Shown piece by piece: positions 25,714-35,646 of a stretch of DNA of 64,000 nt (position 1 is its first letter; each line of letters starts with the position of its first letter). The stretch is from an uncultured Ruminococcus sp. Its GTDB lineage: Bacteria; Bacillota; Clostridia; Oscillospirales; Ruminococcaceae. The DNA is taken from NCBI GenBank assembly GCA_910579955.1, contig CAJTWE010000011.1:1-64000 (forward strand), in the 5' to 3' direction. Both the position numbers and the translations under genes were made by a program. The notes below the pieces were generated by a model, which saw nothing but the letters and a program-made list of their open reading frames with translations, searched no databases and had not been told where the DNA came from.

Positions 25714-28497
25714 TTAATACAGCACGAGCCGAGGATCAATATAGTCCCAGCCGTAGCCGTCGGTGTCTATATAAATATGGAAATTAACATTTCCGGCTGT
25801 TGTTTTGGCAAATTCCTTGCCTTCCTTGATACTGTCGCCCTCCTCGTAGTCATTTATAAGCACCGCATTTGCAATGGTGACTTCCGTATCACGCTTAGTA
25901 CCGCCCGTGCCGTCATACCAATACTGTACATCGTCCTTGCGGATAGTGATTTTGTTGTCATCGGTATCAACATCGGTTATCTTACCGCTGAAAGGCATTT
26001 TGAGCTTTGTACCGCTGTCAGCATACACCTTGATACCCTGGTACAGACCGTCACTTTCTTCATTCCAGCCTGTCATTTCATATCCGAACTCTCTTTTGAG
26101 GGAATAGTCACGGATAGACGGCTCGGGCAGAAGATTATGCAAGGTCTGATGATTGCCATAGAGTGTATTTCCGTCCTCGTTGCCGACAAGCAGATTGTAA
26201 TACTGCCAGCGTTCTGTCTTGTGGGACATTGATTTTAGCTTGTCCTCTATGACCTCATCAAAAGTCTTTTTCTGCTTGACGTTGTAGTAGAGATTGCACT
26301 CCGTTTTCCAATACTGTTTCTGCACATAACCATACAGAGCTGAACAATTGCTGTCGCCTGTCCACGATCTCGCATCGGATTCTGTAATCATGAACCAAGC
26401 ATCATCGTTCTCCCAACCGTAGAACGAACGGTACTGATTATCTCCGTCATGATTTTGGAAGAAAAATTTGCCGTTATCATCTATCCAATAGAACGGTGGC
26501 TTTGTATGTGCGCTGTCTGCATAATAGCGGTTATCAAGAACATAATAGCCCGTGAGAGCATAATCTTCGTTTGGGTTCAGTACACGATAATTGCTGTTCA
26601 TATAACAATAGCCGTCACCGTCAAGATACTGACCAAGCTCTGAGGTATAAGAAGTCGGCTTGAATTTGTAAGTCCAAGCTCCGTTGCTTTTACTTGCTGA
26701 TTGCTCGCAATAATAGTAACTGCCGTCGGTACTGCTTCCACCGCCGAAATATACATAGGTGTCAAGCTCCTCCCAACGGGATTTATTGTCATACCAATAT
26801 ACGAACTCATACTCCGCATTGAAAATGTACTCAAGCAAATCCTCTGTATCGCTTTTGAATTTCCAATACTTAATATCGCCGTTATCATCGGCATCAAAAT
26901 CATAGTAATACGCACTCAGAAAAGCCCACAGTTTGTAGCAATCGAAATCATATTGCGGTTTCCAATCGTAGATCGAAGATTTGCCCCAGTACCAGTTGTC
27001 GGGTTTATCTTTAAGGTCTTTTTTATTAGCACCAAAAGCAGTCAGACCTTTTTTCCAATCAGAAGTATCGCTGACTTTAAGTATTTTCTGATTGAAGTTA
27101 TAAACAAGCTCCGTGTAATACTTTTCAGCTTCGGAAAGGTCATAGTCCTGCGCCGCATAAGTGCCGAGAGTAAAACCACCGCCTGAAACTATGGAGCTGA
27201 AAATCATGATGATAAAAGCAAACACAAGAAAGATAATAAGTATCGGAACAGCTATTGCTGCAAAGAACTTTTTGACTTCCTTTTCATAGACATTTTTCAC
27301 GAATTTGAAAGCCGACTTGAATCTCTCAGCCACCGTTTTTTTAGTTTTCTTATTTTTGGGTTTACGCTTCTTTCTCTGCTTGTATTTATCGTGATTTTCA
27401 TTCAGCTTGTTTTCCTGCCGATTGAGTTTTTTATTGGATTTCGACTTTTCATCGGACAGGCGATCACGCTTTTTTTCTTCTCGCTGTAACCACTGAGGCT
27501 TACTTATCTTATCTTTGACAGGTTCAGCTATTCTGCGTTTTGCAGAGTCAATGGCGTGAAGCATATCGTTATCCTGATCTTCATTGACAGCTTTCTGCCA
27601 CGCAGAAGCCTTCATTCGCTTTACCGAATATGAGGCAGGCTTTAATGCAAGCAAGCCGGGACGGGAGTTTCTGGTGATTTTTTTCTGATTACGCAGTTCC
27701 TTAACACGGAACTGCTGTTCTGTTTTTAGCTGTTTACGCTCAAAATTCAGCTCACGCTTTGTCTGCTTATATGCCTGCAATCGGCGCTTGTTCATCGCCT
27801 TGCGGAGCGTATTGCCCTTATCTTTTACAATTCGGGCTTTATACTCCGCCTTTGCTTTCTTCAAATCGGCTTTTGTCGCAGCCATTTTCGGCTTCTGAGT
27901 TTTCGCCTTATAGAGCTTGTTATCAGCTTTCTTTAGCTGTAACTTCGCTTTTTCGAGCTTATACTGCTTCTTTGTTTTCAGGTGATTGTGCGTACCCTTG
28001 ACAGCATCGACCGCCGTGCGACCCACAAGAAATACGCCACGATGATAATCGTCCACCGCTTCACGGGTGTATTTCTGTTTGAGCTTGTTGCGGACTTCAC
28101 GCTGGGCGGTGTCGGCGGTTTTGATACCGCCAGTTTCCGCTGCGAGACCGGTATCGACCGCCGTCTGAGCAACATCATGTACTGCGAAATTCACAGCACG
28201 GACGTTTGCCTTGAACAGCTTTCCCTTGAATGTCTTTGGCTGCCATGATTTGATCGTCCGTGTGACTGACGGTTTATCGCCCTGTATGCGGTATTTTGCA
28301 TTTGCAAACTTATGGACGATACCCCGACCGCCGTGATGCGTTTTCTCACCACGGACGATATATGCACGGGTATGAAAGCGACCTCTGCTGTTTGCTTCAC
28401 GGCGGAAGTCTATCTGAAACTGCTTCGACCGTCTGCTGACTTTGTCGAAACGAGCCTGCGCTCTACGGAGGTTATTCTCTTCTCTCTGTAAGCTCAT
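25714..28497 (-). CDS. CD1108-like ICE membrane protein with degenerate M23-like domain
   Basis: A 927-residue protein. The first 400 residues are extremely basic (Lys/Arg/Gln-rich) and lie on the cytoplasmic side. One transmembrane segment (FFAAIAVPILIIFLVFAFI) sits near 415-440. The extracellular part is rich in Tyr, Trp and Asp. The last 110 residues resemble an M23 peptidase fold (GIKVYADSGTKLKMPFSGKI, later NFHIYIDTDG), but the first zinc-binding HxxxD pattern reads YQGIKVY and HLH reads FHI, so the metal site looks lost. Related elements place a cell-wall hydrolase here to open the wall for the mating channel; this copy may be structural. GGAGG precedes the start. Confidence 0.75.
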   Translation of the reverse strand: MSLQREENNLRRAQARFDKVSRRSKQFQIDFRREANSRGRFHTRAYIVRGEKTHHGGRGIVHKFANAKYRIQGDKPSVTRTIKSWQPKTFKGKLFKANVRAVNFAVHDVAQTAVDTGLAAETGGIKTADTAQREVRNKLKQKYTREAVDDYHRGVFLVGRTAVDAVKGTHNHLKTKKQYKLEKAKLQLKKADNKLYKAKTQKPKMAATKADLKKAKAEYKARIVKDKGNTLRKAMNKRRLQAYKQTKRELNFERKQLKTEQQFRVKELRNQKKITRNSRPGLLALKPASYSVKRMKASAWQKAVNEDQDNDMLHAIDSAKRRIAEPVKDKISKPQWLQREEKKRDRLSDEKSKSNKKLNRQENKLNENHDKYKQRKKRKPKNKKTKKTVAERFKSAFKFVKNVYEKEVKKFFAAIAVPILIIFLVFAFIIMIFSSIVSGGGFTLGTYAAQDYDLSEAEKYYTELVYNFNQKILKVSDTSDWKKGLTAFGANKKDLKDKPDNWYWGKSSIYDWKPQYDFDCYKLWAFLSAYYYDFDADDNGDIKYWKFKSDTEDLLEYIFNAEYEFVYWYDNKSRWEELDTYVYFGGGSSTDGSYYYCEQSASKSNGAWTYKFKPTSYTSELGQYLDGDGYCYMNSNYRVLNPNEDYALTGYYVLDNRYYADSAHTKPPFYWIDDNGKFFFQNHDGDNQYRSFYGWENDDAWFMITESDARSWTGDSNCSALYGYVQKQYWKTECNLYYNVKQKKTFDEVIEDKLKSMSHKTERWQYYNLLVGNEDGNTLYGNHQTLHNLLPEPSIRDYSLKREFGYEMTGWNEESDGLYQGIKVYADSGTKLKMPFSGKITDVDTDDNKITIRKDDVQYWYDGTGGTKRDTEVTIANAVLINDYEEGDSIKEGKEFAKTTAGNVNFHIYIDTDGYGWDYIDPRLVLY

Positions 28498-28518
28498 AAA
28501 TCCTCCAATCTGCGCAGT

Positions 28519-30963
28519 TTACGCACCCTCAGTAGGTTTCGTGGTCATAAGTTTATACATCTCTGTATCCATCGGAAAATGGTCTGTAAACGGCAAAAGC
28601 ACTTTATCATAGCGGATAAGTCCCTCGCCCGGACCGCTGTTTGTTACAAACTTCATCTGCTCCTTTGAAATATGGAGCTTTTCAGCGAGAATGTCTCTGT
28701 CTCCGGCTGCCTGGTTCAGCATATATACAAAATCCGAGTTATCAAAGATGTTCTCAACCTCCTGAGAAGAAAGCAAGTCCTTGACATTTTGCGTGATGCC
28801 TGTCGGCACACCGCCCCACTTACGGAAACGCTTCCATATTTCTGCGCTGTACTTCGCTGTCTGTTCCTCTTTCAGAAGGAGGTGGAACTCATCAATGTAG
28901 TAGCGAGTGATTTTTTTCTTTTCACGGTTAGCTGATACTCTGTTCCATACCGTATCCTGAACGATCAGCATACCTACTTTTTTTAGCTGATTGCCAAGCT
29001 CCTTAATATCAAAGCAGATGATACGATTACTCATATCAATGTTGGTGCAGTGATTAAAGAGATTCTGGCTGCCGTTTACGAACATTTCAAGAGAATTTGC
29101 TACACGCAGAGCGACTTCGCCTTCATTATTAAGCTCCTGCTGCAAATCGGAGAGAAGCGGCATCTTTTCAGGCGTCGGCTCATTTTCGATAAAATGCTTG
29201 TAGATGCTCTGAACACATTTGTCGATAACAGAGCGTTCCTCAGCGGAAAGACCGTAGCGACCTCCGACAATGATCTCACAAAGCGAAATCAGGAAGTCGG
29301 ACTTATTTGCGATCACTTCCATAGGATTGCTGAACAGATAATCGTCAATGGTAATGTCCATAGGGTTGATATGCTGTTCGGAATTGCTTGCAATTCTGAT
29401 AAGCTGTCCGTGCAGAGCCGAAACAAGCGGAAAATACTCTCCTTCGGGGTCGCAGATGATTATGTCATCAACTGTTGTAAGAAAGCAGTCGAGTATTTCA
29501 CGCTTTACGCTGAAACTCTTGCCTGCACCCGGCGTACCGAGGATAAGTCCATTCGGATTTTTGAGCCTTGACCTGTTGGCACGGATCATATTTCCCGACA
29601 GCGTATTGATTCCGTAATAGGTAGCCTGTCCGTCCTGAAACAGCTCTTTAGTGGTAAACGGCACGAAGATAGCGATACCGCTTGTGTGCATCTCACGGCG
29701 GACAGGAATCTCGTTATAGCACAGCGGAAGTGTGGAAACGAGTGTCTGTTCCTGTCGATAATCATAGGGAAACATCGTGCAGTTATTCTTCTGGCAGACA
29801 CGCTTCAGCATTTCAGAAAGAAGTTTCAGCTCCTTTTTACTTTTTGCATAAGCTCTCAGTGAAATACTGATATGAAAAAGACGCTCATTCTTGCTGTTCA
29901 GATCAGCGAGGAGCTTTTCAATGTCCTCGATATACATCTTGATCGCAGGAGGAAGAATATCGGGATCATAACCCGATTGCGAAGCCTTTTTCTGTTCGTC
30001 GATTTTCATCTGCTCCACATTGGTGAGCTTCTTTTTGACGAATTTCAGGGCATCTATCTGGTCCAGCGGATCAACATGAATATTCACGCAGAAAAGGTTC
30101 TGCATTTCAAGGAAGTCCTTTAATATCTCGTCCGACAGCTCTCCGGCAAGGATATTCATACCCCATACAGCACCGTAGGCATTGCCGATCTCAAAATCTG
30201 CCTTGTTGAATTTTAGTGATGGAGGACTGATAAAGTCCTTCGTGTCCATTCCAGCTTTAAGCATAGAGTCCCAATTGAAAATGAAGGGGGAGTTTCTGTA
30301 GGGATTGAGAGCATAGTACAGGGCTTCGAGCCTTTGCTTGCCGTCAAGTAATTCAGCTTCAACACCAAAAGCCTTAAATCCTTTGATAATATCATTCTTT
30401 ATGCTCATCAGCTTTGCCCTTGCTGCCTTGTATGATGTGGACTCGATACCGAATGTCAGGAACTTTCTTGCCGACTGACCGTTAGAGCCTTTCATCAGCT
30501 TATCGGTCAGCATTTCGCTGTACTCCTTGCGGATCGCATTGAAATCATCGTCCTGTTCGGGTATCTGCACCGTTTTTACGAGCTTTTCCTTTGATCTGTT
30601 TTGATTTTCAAAGGTAAGCTGGAATTTGATCGTATTGTCAAAGAGATTGATAACATCACAGTATTTACTGAAAATATTGTTCTGTTCCTCAAACTCCGAA
30701 ATAGAGTAATTGGCATCATAAAACTGTACCGTCATAGAGAAGAAGTTCTCCGATACCTGGCAAACACCGTCCTTATACATACACATATATGGAATCGTGT
30801 TCTGCACCGTAGTCTTACCGCCATTAGCACTCTTGATTTCCGCTATTCGTGCGGAAAGTATTTTTTTGTCCTCTTTTGTAAGCTGAGAGGCTGGCTTGCC
30901 CATGACAACCTTTGCTTTGCTGCGGTTATCACTTTTATTGGCATTTCTCTTTCTAAAGCCCAT
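28519..30963 (-). CDS. VirB4-like conjugation ATPase (CD1110 type)
   Basis: An 814-residue ATPase with the N-terminal VirB4 domain and a C-terminal RecA-like domain. Walker A is LGTPGAGKSFSVKRE near 475, Walker B is DDIIICDPEGEYF near 500, and YYIDEFHLLL near 670 completes the VirB4/TraG-type site. VirB4 powers assembly and substrate movement in type IV secretion. It lies between PrgI and the CD1108-like gene, the usual order in Gram-positive conjugation modules. GGAGG is six bases before the ATG. The length is normal for the family and no lesion is visible. Confidence 0.93.
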   Translation of the reverse strand: MGFRKRNANKSDNRSKAKVVMGKPASQLTKEDKKILSARIAEIKSANGGKTTVQNTIPYMCMYKDGVCQVSENFFSMTVQFYDANYSISEFEEQNNIFSKYCDVINLFDNTIKFQLTFENQNRSKEKLVKTVQIPEQDDDFNAIRKEYSEMLTDKLMKGSNGQSARKFLTFGIESTSYKAARAKLMSIKNDIIKGFKAFGVEAELLDGKQRLEALYYALNPYRNSPFIFNWDSMLKAGMDTKDFISPPSLKFNKADFEIGNAYGAVWGMNILAGELSDEILKDFLEMQNLFCVNIHVDPLDQIDALKFVKKKLTNVEQMKIDEQKKASQSGYDPDILPPAIKMYIEDIEKLLADLNSKNERLFHISISLRAYAKSKKELKLLSEMLKRVCQKNNCTMFPYDYRQEQTLVSTLPLCYNEIPVRREMHTSGIAIFVPFTTKELFQDGQATYYGINTLSGNMIRANRSRLKNPNGLILGTPGAGKSFSVKREILDCFLTTVDDIIICDPEGEYFPLVSALHGQLIRIASNSEQHINPMDITIDDYLFSNPMEVIANKSDFLISLCEIIVGGRYGLSAEERSVIDKCVQSIYKHFIENEPTPEKMPLLSDLQQELNNEGEVALRVANSLEMFVNGSQNLFNHCTNIDMSNRIICFDIKELGNQLKKVGMLIVQDTVWNRVSANREKKKITRYYIDEFHLLLKEEQTAKYSAEIWKRFRKWGGVPTGITQNVKDLLSSQEVENIFDNSDFVYMLNQAAGDRDILAEKLHISKEQMKFVTNSGPGEGLIRYDKVLLPFTDHFPMDTEMYKLMTTKPTEGA

Positions 30964-31025
30964 TGGTAACCTCCGTTTGTATTCAAAAGCGGAGACACCG
31001 AAAGTGTACTATATAGTAAGCCGTA

Positions 31026-31403
31026 TCAGCCTTTTCTTTCGGCATCTCTCAGCTTTTTCTTGATTCTTGTGTATTCGATATGCCTTTCAAAGCACTCAAA
31101 TATGTTTGTTGTGCGGTAATACCGCTTTCGAGGTCTTGTAAAGTATTCACGCATATATTTTGCCTGTTTTTCCAAGAAAACACCATTTTTCTTATAAAGT
31201 CCACAGAGTATCGCAGGAGCAGCGACTGCACCCATAGCGAATATCGCCCCGGACATTCCTATAGCTGTTTTCGTCAGAAAGAAAACAGGCGCTCCGAGAA
31301 CAAGACCGATACCAAAGCATATTACCTGTCTTTTGGTAAATCCCATAATGAACTTCTCTTTGATGTCGTTCAGGTCTTTAGGGATTTGTACATAATGTGC
31401 CAT
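31026..31403 (-). CDS. PrgI family conjugation membrane protein
   Basis: A 125-residue protein beginning MAHYVQIPKDLNDIKEKF, the hallmark of PrgI-type (VirB3-like) proteins, followed by two transmembrane segments (about 28-45 and 50-68) and a basic cytoplasmic tail. The start at 31403 is preceded by GGAGG. PrgI works with VirB4 and VirB6 in the membrane part of the Gram-positive mating channel. It sits between VirB6 and VirB4 in the operon, as expected. Confidence 0.88.
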   Translation of the reverse strand: MAHYVQIPKDLNDIKEKFIMGFTKRQVICFGIGLVLGAPVFFLTKTAIGMSGAIFAMGAVAAPAILCGLYKKNGVFLEKQAKYMREYFTRPRKRYYRTTNIFECFERHIEYTRIKKKLRDAERKG

Positions 31404-31426
31404 AAATCCTCCAATCTTGTTCAAGG

Positions 31427-32377
31427 TCAATGTGCGTTAAACACACTTTTGCTGATAGCTCCTGTACGCAGAATGGTAAAGATAAGTGCTGCCGTGTATC
31501 CCATTAGCATTGCCATTTGCATTATCACACCGTCCTTGCTTGAATTGAGCGTAGCGATCATATTGCTAAACAGCGTTTTGAAGATACCGAGTGCGACTAC
31601 GATAAAGAAACCCTGGAAAGAAAGAGCTAAAAGTTGCTTTATCCAGTTTTTACCGATGCTCGCCCATTCTCCGCTGTCCATCATTGTTGCCATAGGAATA
31701 GGTGCAATGCTGAGATACATAAACACCTCGATGATACGGCTTGCAAGTGTAATTACGATTGCAACAATAAGTATCATCACTCCCAGATGAACAATAAGGG
31801 ATATGAACCACACCGTCATCAGTTCTCCCAAGCCTAAGCTATTGAGAGCTGATTTCTTTATCGCAAGACTTTTAGATAGATAGTCACCGCTGCCGAACAG
31901 CGTGGCAAGTCCGTTAGAGCATACATTTGTGCCAAACGAAAATAGTGCGGAAGCGATGTAATATGTGTTGGCTACAAGTATTACACCGCATAAGGCTTTG
32001 ATGATCCATTTTATAAAGATCGAATCGTCGAAGTCCTTGAAATTGTTTCCCCGAATGACCATTTGACAAAGCTCATTCAAGAGGATGACTGTAAGAATGA
32101 AACCTCCAATAGGGACTACAACATTGTTACAGAGCGTTTCGATAGTTGCCCAAATTCCGTAGCCTGTCGGCGCACTTCCGGCAGTACCCGTAAACTGAGC
32201 AGGGTGCTTTGTTAGAAAGTTTGATACAAGGTTTCCCTTTGCTCCCGAACCTGTTGTCTGAGCAAATGTATCAGTCAGAAGATCGGAAATTCCGTCAAAC
32301 TGAGATTTTATGCCGTCCTTGAATAAGTCACAGCACCAATCCTCCAAAGCATCAATCGCATCGCTGATTACTCCCAT
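31427..32377 (-). CDS. VirB6/TrbL-like conjugation membrane channel protein (CD1112 type)
   Basis: A 316-residue polytopic protein with about six hydrophobic segments, among them VVPIGGFILTVILLNEL, ALCGVILVANTYYIASALF, FISLIVHLGVMILIVAIV and QLLALSFQGFFIVVALGIF. The N-terminal part resembles other CD1112-like proteins (DALEDWCCDLFKDGIKSQF). VirB6 forms part of the inner-membrane channel of type IV secretion. It is followed by PrgI and preceded directly, without a gap, by the NPPF methyltransferase-like gene. Confidence 0.85.
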   Translation of the reverse strand: MGVISDAIDALEDWCCDLFKDGIKSQFDGISDLLTDTFAQTTGSGAKGNLVSNFLTKHPAQFTGTAGSAPTGYGIWATIETLCNNVVVPIGGFILTVILLNELCQMVIRGNNFKDFDDSIFIKWIIKALCGVILVANTYYIASALFSFGTNVCSNGLATLFGSGDYLSKSLAIKKSALNSLGLGELMTVWFISLIVHLGVMILIVAIVITLASRIIEVFMYLSIAPIPMATMMDSGEWASIGKNWIKQLLALSFQGFFIVVALGIFKTLFSNMIATLNSSKDGVIMQMAMLMGYTAALIFTILRTGAISKSVFNAH

Positions 32378-32947
32378 TTATTCATCACCCCTCTCCGAGG
32401 AATTCATCAATGGTCTGTCATATTTCACAAGCTGACGTAATTCCAGTTTTGTGGGGAGAAGGTTTCTGCAAAAATACGCAGATCCGAAATGATTGCCCTT
32501 TGTTGTAAAGAGCATATTCTGCTGTGTGTGATAGTCAACCCGACTATCAAAGCAAAGCATCTGAATCTCATTGTTGAATATCTTGTATCGTGCCTTACCC
32601 TGAATACTGTTCACGGGCAAGAGCAGAGCAAAAGGCTTCTGAAAAGCAAAAGCTCGTTTCAGGACTTCATTCTTCTTAGAAAATGGGGGATTGCTTACGA
32701 GAATATCCCATTCGTCAGGCTCAAAGTGAAAAAAATCCTTGTCATCTTTCAAGCTGCTTCGTTCCACATAAAACCCCTGTTCGGTAAGATACTGATAAAA
32801 CGCACTCCATTCTTCATCGAACGGGCACCATATTTTCTTGTCTTTCGGCAGAAATTCCATTAACGGCTCTACCGCATAGAATGGAGTGTACACTTCATCT
32901 CCTGCACTTGTTTTATTGGCAGTTAAATATCCGATATTTATTGCCAT
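32378..32947 (-). CDS. Small NPPF-motif DNA methyltransferase-like protein
   Basis: A 189-residue protein with IWCPFDEEWSAFYQYL, a DILVSNPPFSKKNEVL motif near 82-97 and a later FALLLPVNSIQG strand. NPPF is motif IV of N6-adenine or N4-cytosine methyltransferases. The protein is short, and the glycine-rich SAM-binding motif I is not obvious; CPFDEEWS stands where D-x-F-x-G-x-G would be, as in some phage-type enzymes. It sits between the pilin-like and VirB6 genes, in the middle of the secretion operon, and its stop abuts the VirB6 start. A role in marking the transferred DNA is possible. GGGAG lies upstream of the start. Confidence 0.65.
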   Translation of the reverse strand: MAINIGYLTANKTSAGDEVYTPFYAVEPLMEFLPKDKKIWCPFDEEWSAFYQYLTEQGFYVERSSLKDDKDFFHFEPDEWDILVSNPPFSKKNEVLKRAFAFQKPFALLLPVNSIQGKARYKIFNNEIQMLCFDSRVDYHTQQNMLFTTKGNHFGSAYFCRNLLPTKLELRQLVKYDRPLMNSSERGDE

Positions 32948-33065
32948 TTATATTTTCACTCCCTTTCATATCTGAGAGTGCAGATTGCTTACCCAAAACC
33001 CATTATTGCAATGCAAAACCCACCGCTATGTAGCTAATCTGCTTATATTCAGGTCAGAACGTCAC

Positions 33066-33488
33066 TTAAATTGCGCCCGTCATCATTGTTTCAAGAACAG
33101 GAACAAGGACGATTGCAAGGAGAATCAGACCAAGACCTGACATGAGCTGCTTCATGCCCTGGGATTTAGCACCGGGGTTATCATTACCGTAACCTTCAAG
33201 AAGGTTTACAACGCCCCATACACCAACGCCTGCACCGATCAGGCAGATAACGCTCTTGAGAACGGTACACGCAGTAGAAATGAAAGAAGAAGTATCAACA
33301 GCACCCGTGCCTGCTGCGAATGCCTGAGTTGCACAGGCAGATGCCATAACGCCTGCGATTGTGCAGAACATGGTTGCCTTCTTTGCACCACGGGTGAGCT
33401 TAGAGAGCCACTTGTGCTTCGGTGCAGAGGTAGTGGCTGCTGTCTCCATTGCGGTTGCATCGACCGCAGAAATATTCAGTTCGTTCAT
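33066..33488 (-). CDS. Maff2-family pilin-like conjugation protein
   Basis: A 140-residue protein with a charged N-terminus, a signal-like hydrophobic segment ending CATQAFAAG near residue 65, and two further hydrophobic helices (VLKSVICLIGAGVGVWGVVNLL and MSGLGLILLAIVLVPVLETMM, both partly quoted). This is the VirB2-like layout of the Maff2 family in clostridial elements. The start at 33488 is chosen for GGGAGA upstream; a longer start would add 17 residues with no good ribosome site. It lies between VirD4 and the transfer genes as usual. Confidence 0.82.
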   Translation of the reverse strand: MNELNISAVDATAMETAATTSAPKHKWLSKLTRGAKKATMFCTIAGVMASACATQAFAAGTGAVDTSSFISTACTVLKSVICLIGAGVGVWGVVNLLEGYGNDNPGAKSQGMKQLMSGLGLILLAIVLVPVLETMMTGAI

Positions 33489-33576
33489 AGGTAAAAAGTC
33501 TCCCTCAAAAAATAAAGTAAAAATTGTCCGCAGCTTCAACCGATTCTCTTTTTATTCGGTTTCTTCACTGTCTGAG

Positions 33577-35646
33577 TTAAAAGCCGACATATATCTCTTT
33601 TTCTTCGGTTTCCTCAGATATTGCAGTATCAGCGGTATCTGTTTCTGTTGCTGATGCCGTTGTAACTTCCTGTCCGGCGTTGGTCATATCAACACCATAT
33701 CCCATAAAACTTTCTTCTCTGCGCAGTTTCAAATGCATCTCTCTTCGGTCACTCACATAGTTTTCGATGTTGAACTCCTGCGCAGGATTATCATCTAACA
33801 GCATATGGTATTGCTTATGACGGGTAATATCAAACTTGTCCGAGAAGAACGGACGCACTCCTCGCACCTGCAAGATACATTTACCGCCGTCCATGACCGC
33901 CAGTTCATCCTGAGATTTCAGCTCTTTTCCGAGCTTCTGATAGTTCATTCCGTAGCTTTCCGATTGTCCACGGTTGGTAGAGGTATTGAAACTGTCGATA
34001 GTTTCCTTACCGAGACTTTCGGATATTTCTTTCAGCGTGGACTTCTCCTTACCGCCCAAAAACAGCATCGTATCACAGTTGCCCTCAATCGTATCTGCAT
34101 TATCTTTATAAATAGCCTTTAGCTGGCTCTTAGCTTGCAAGATGATCGACGCACTGATTTCACGGCTTCGGATCGTCGCAATGAGCTTCTCAAACTGCGG
34201 AATTTCGCCAATATTCGCAAACTCATCTAACAAACAGCGTACATGATAGGTCAGCTTTCCGCCCTTTGAATTGTCCGCTTTGGTACACAAAAGGTTGAAT
34301 AGCTGGGAATACATGATAGCCACAAGGAAGTTAAAAGTGGCATCAGTATCGGAGATGATTATAAAAAGTGCACTCAGCTCGTCACCGAGCTTGTCAAGGT
34401 GCAGCTCATCGTAGGAGGTGATCTCCAAAACCTCATCTATTGCAAAAGGCGCAAGTCGTGTCGAACAGCTAATTAAAATAGACTTAGCCGTTTTTCCAGC
34501 AGCGAGCTTATATGCCTTGTATTGTTTGAGTGCAAATGCACCCAAGCGTCGTTGTTCGGCATCGGGTTCAGCTTCAAAAACATCACCGTAATCAGCCATT
34601 ACATCAGGATCATCGTGGTTTGTATGGTTTAGCCAGCACTCCACGATCTCAAATTCAAGGTCAATGCTGTTTTTGAACTCCTCATCGTCCTCACGGCACT
34701 CCGAATTGTTGATCATGTCGATCAACGTTTCAAAGTTCCATTCGTCTTCGGGGTACATAGCAAAGATAAGGGAAATATACGCAGTATAGAGCAGTTTCTC
34801 CGCTTTCACCCAAAAATCATCGCCGGACGGCTGCTGAGAGGAAGAAGTGTTTTTGATAAGCACTTCCACGAATTTCAGAATGTCCTTCTCACGGTTCTTC
34901 CTGCTGATATATGCAAACGGATTGTAGTGCATCGACTTCGCAAAATCAATGGTATTGAATACCTTGATCTTGTACGGCTCATAAACAGGGATATATTTTC
35001 CCTTATCGTCCTTTTTGTACTTGCCATCATGTGTTTTCTGATACACGATTTTTCCGTTCACACGTTTCGGGCGGCCCCGTTCAAGCATCTTTCCGCACTC
35101 CACAAGCACCGTGCCTTTCGGATCGGTAACAACGTAGCTGCTGTGCATCTGCATCAGGTTCGGCTTTACGAAAAATCGTGTCTTACCTGAGCCTGAGCCA
35201 CCGATAACGAGGATATTTTTATTTCTCGCAAACTTCGGTGCAGAGGGCTTGCCCATTGTGAGAGATTCCGTCTTTGTGAGAATTACATTGTTTTCGGGGC
35301 AGGATAAGTCCATATACGGCTCAATATCCTTTTCACCGCCCCATACGGCAGAGCCGTACTCCTCACCCTGGCGAAATTTCTTCCTGTTTTTCGACTTGAC
35401 ATAGAGGACGAGCCTCATTACACCCGCAAGAACCAAGCCGAAAAGAATATCAAACGGGTGTAAACTGGGAATGATTCTTGCAAATGCCACACCGAGATTG
35501 CTAATGAAGGGCAGGAGCTTTTCCTGAAAGCCGTCGCCCTCAGCGGTTCGGTACGCAAAGCCAATCAGGTTACCCACATAAGAGAAAGCTACATAGGGGA
35601 TAGCCTTGATGATCAGCTTTTTGAGTTTTCTCGTGTCGATCTGCAA
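33577..35646 (-). CDS. VirD4-like type IV coupling protein (CD1115 type)
   Basis: A 689-residue coupling ATPase. Two N-terminal transmembrane segments (about 12-30 and 55-82) precede Walker A, VIGGSGSGKTRFFVKPN near 147, with VVTDPKGTV downstream and the later LLDEFANIGEIPQFEKLIATIR split over two motifs. VirD4 proteins bring the relaxase-DNA complex to the secretion channel. The start is TTG (MQIDTRK) with AGGAAAGG eight bases upstream; no ATG fits better. A 46-codon ORF overlaps the 5' end in another frame. The length is normal for the family. Confidence 0.92.
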   Translation of the reverse strand: MQIDTRKLKKLIIKAIPYVAFSYVGNLIGFAYRTAEGDGFQEKLLPFISNLGVAFARIIPSLHPFDILFGLVLAGVMRLVLYVKSKNRKKFRQGEEYGSAVWGGEKDIEPYMDLSCPENNVILTKTESLTMGKPSAPKFARNKNILVIGGSGSGKTRFFVKPNLMQMHSSYVVTDPKGTVLVECGKMLERGRPKRVNGKIVYQKTHDGKYKKDDKGKYIPVYEPYKIKVFNTIDFAKSMHYNPFAYISRKNREKDILKFVEVLIKNTSSSQQPSGDDFWVKAEKLLYTAYISLIFAMYPEDEWNFETLIDMINNSECREDDEEFKNSIDLEFEIVECWLNHTNHDDPDVMADYGDVFEAEPDAEQRRLGAFALKQYKAYKLAAGKTAKSILISCSTRLAPFAIDEVLEITSYDELHLDKLGDELSALFIIISDTDATFNFLVAIMYSQLFNLLCTKADNSKGGKLTYHVRCLLDEFANIGEIPQFEKLIATIRSREISASIILQAKSQLKAIYKDNADTIEGNCDTMLFLGGKEKSTLKEISESLGKETIDSFNTSTNRGQSESYGMNYQKLGKELKSQDELAVMDGGKCILQVRGVRPFFSDKFDITRHKQYHMLLDDNPAQEFNIENYVSDRREMHLKLRREESFMGYGVDMTNAGQEVTTASATETDTADTAISEETEEKEIYVGF

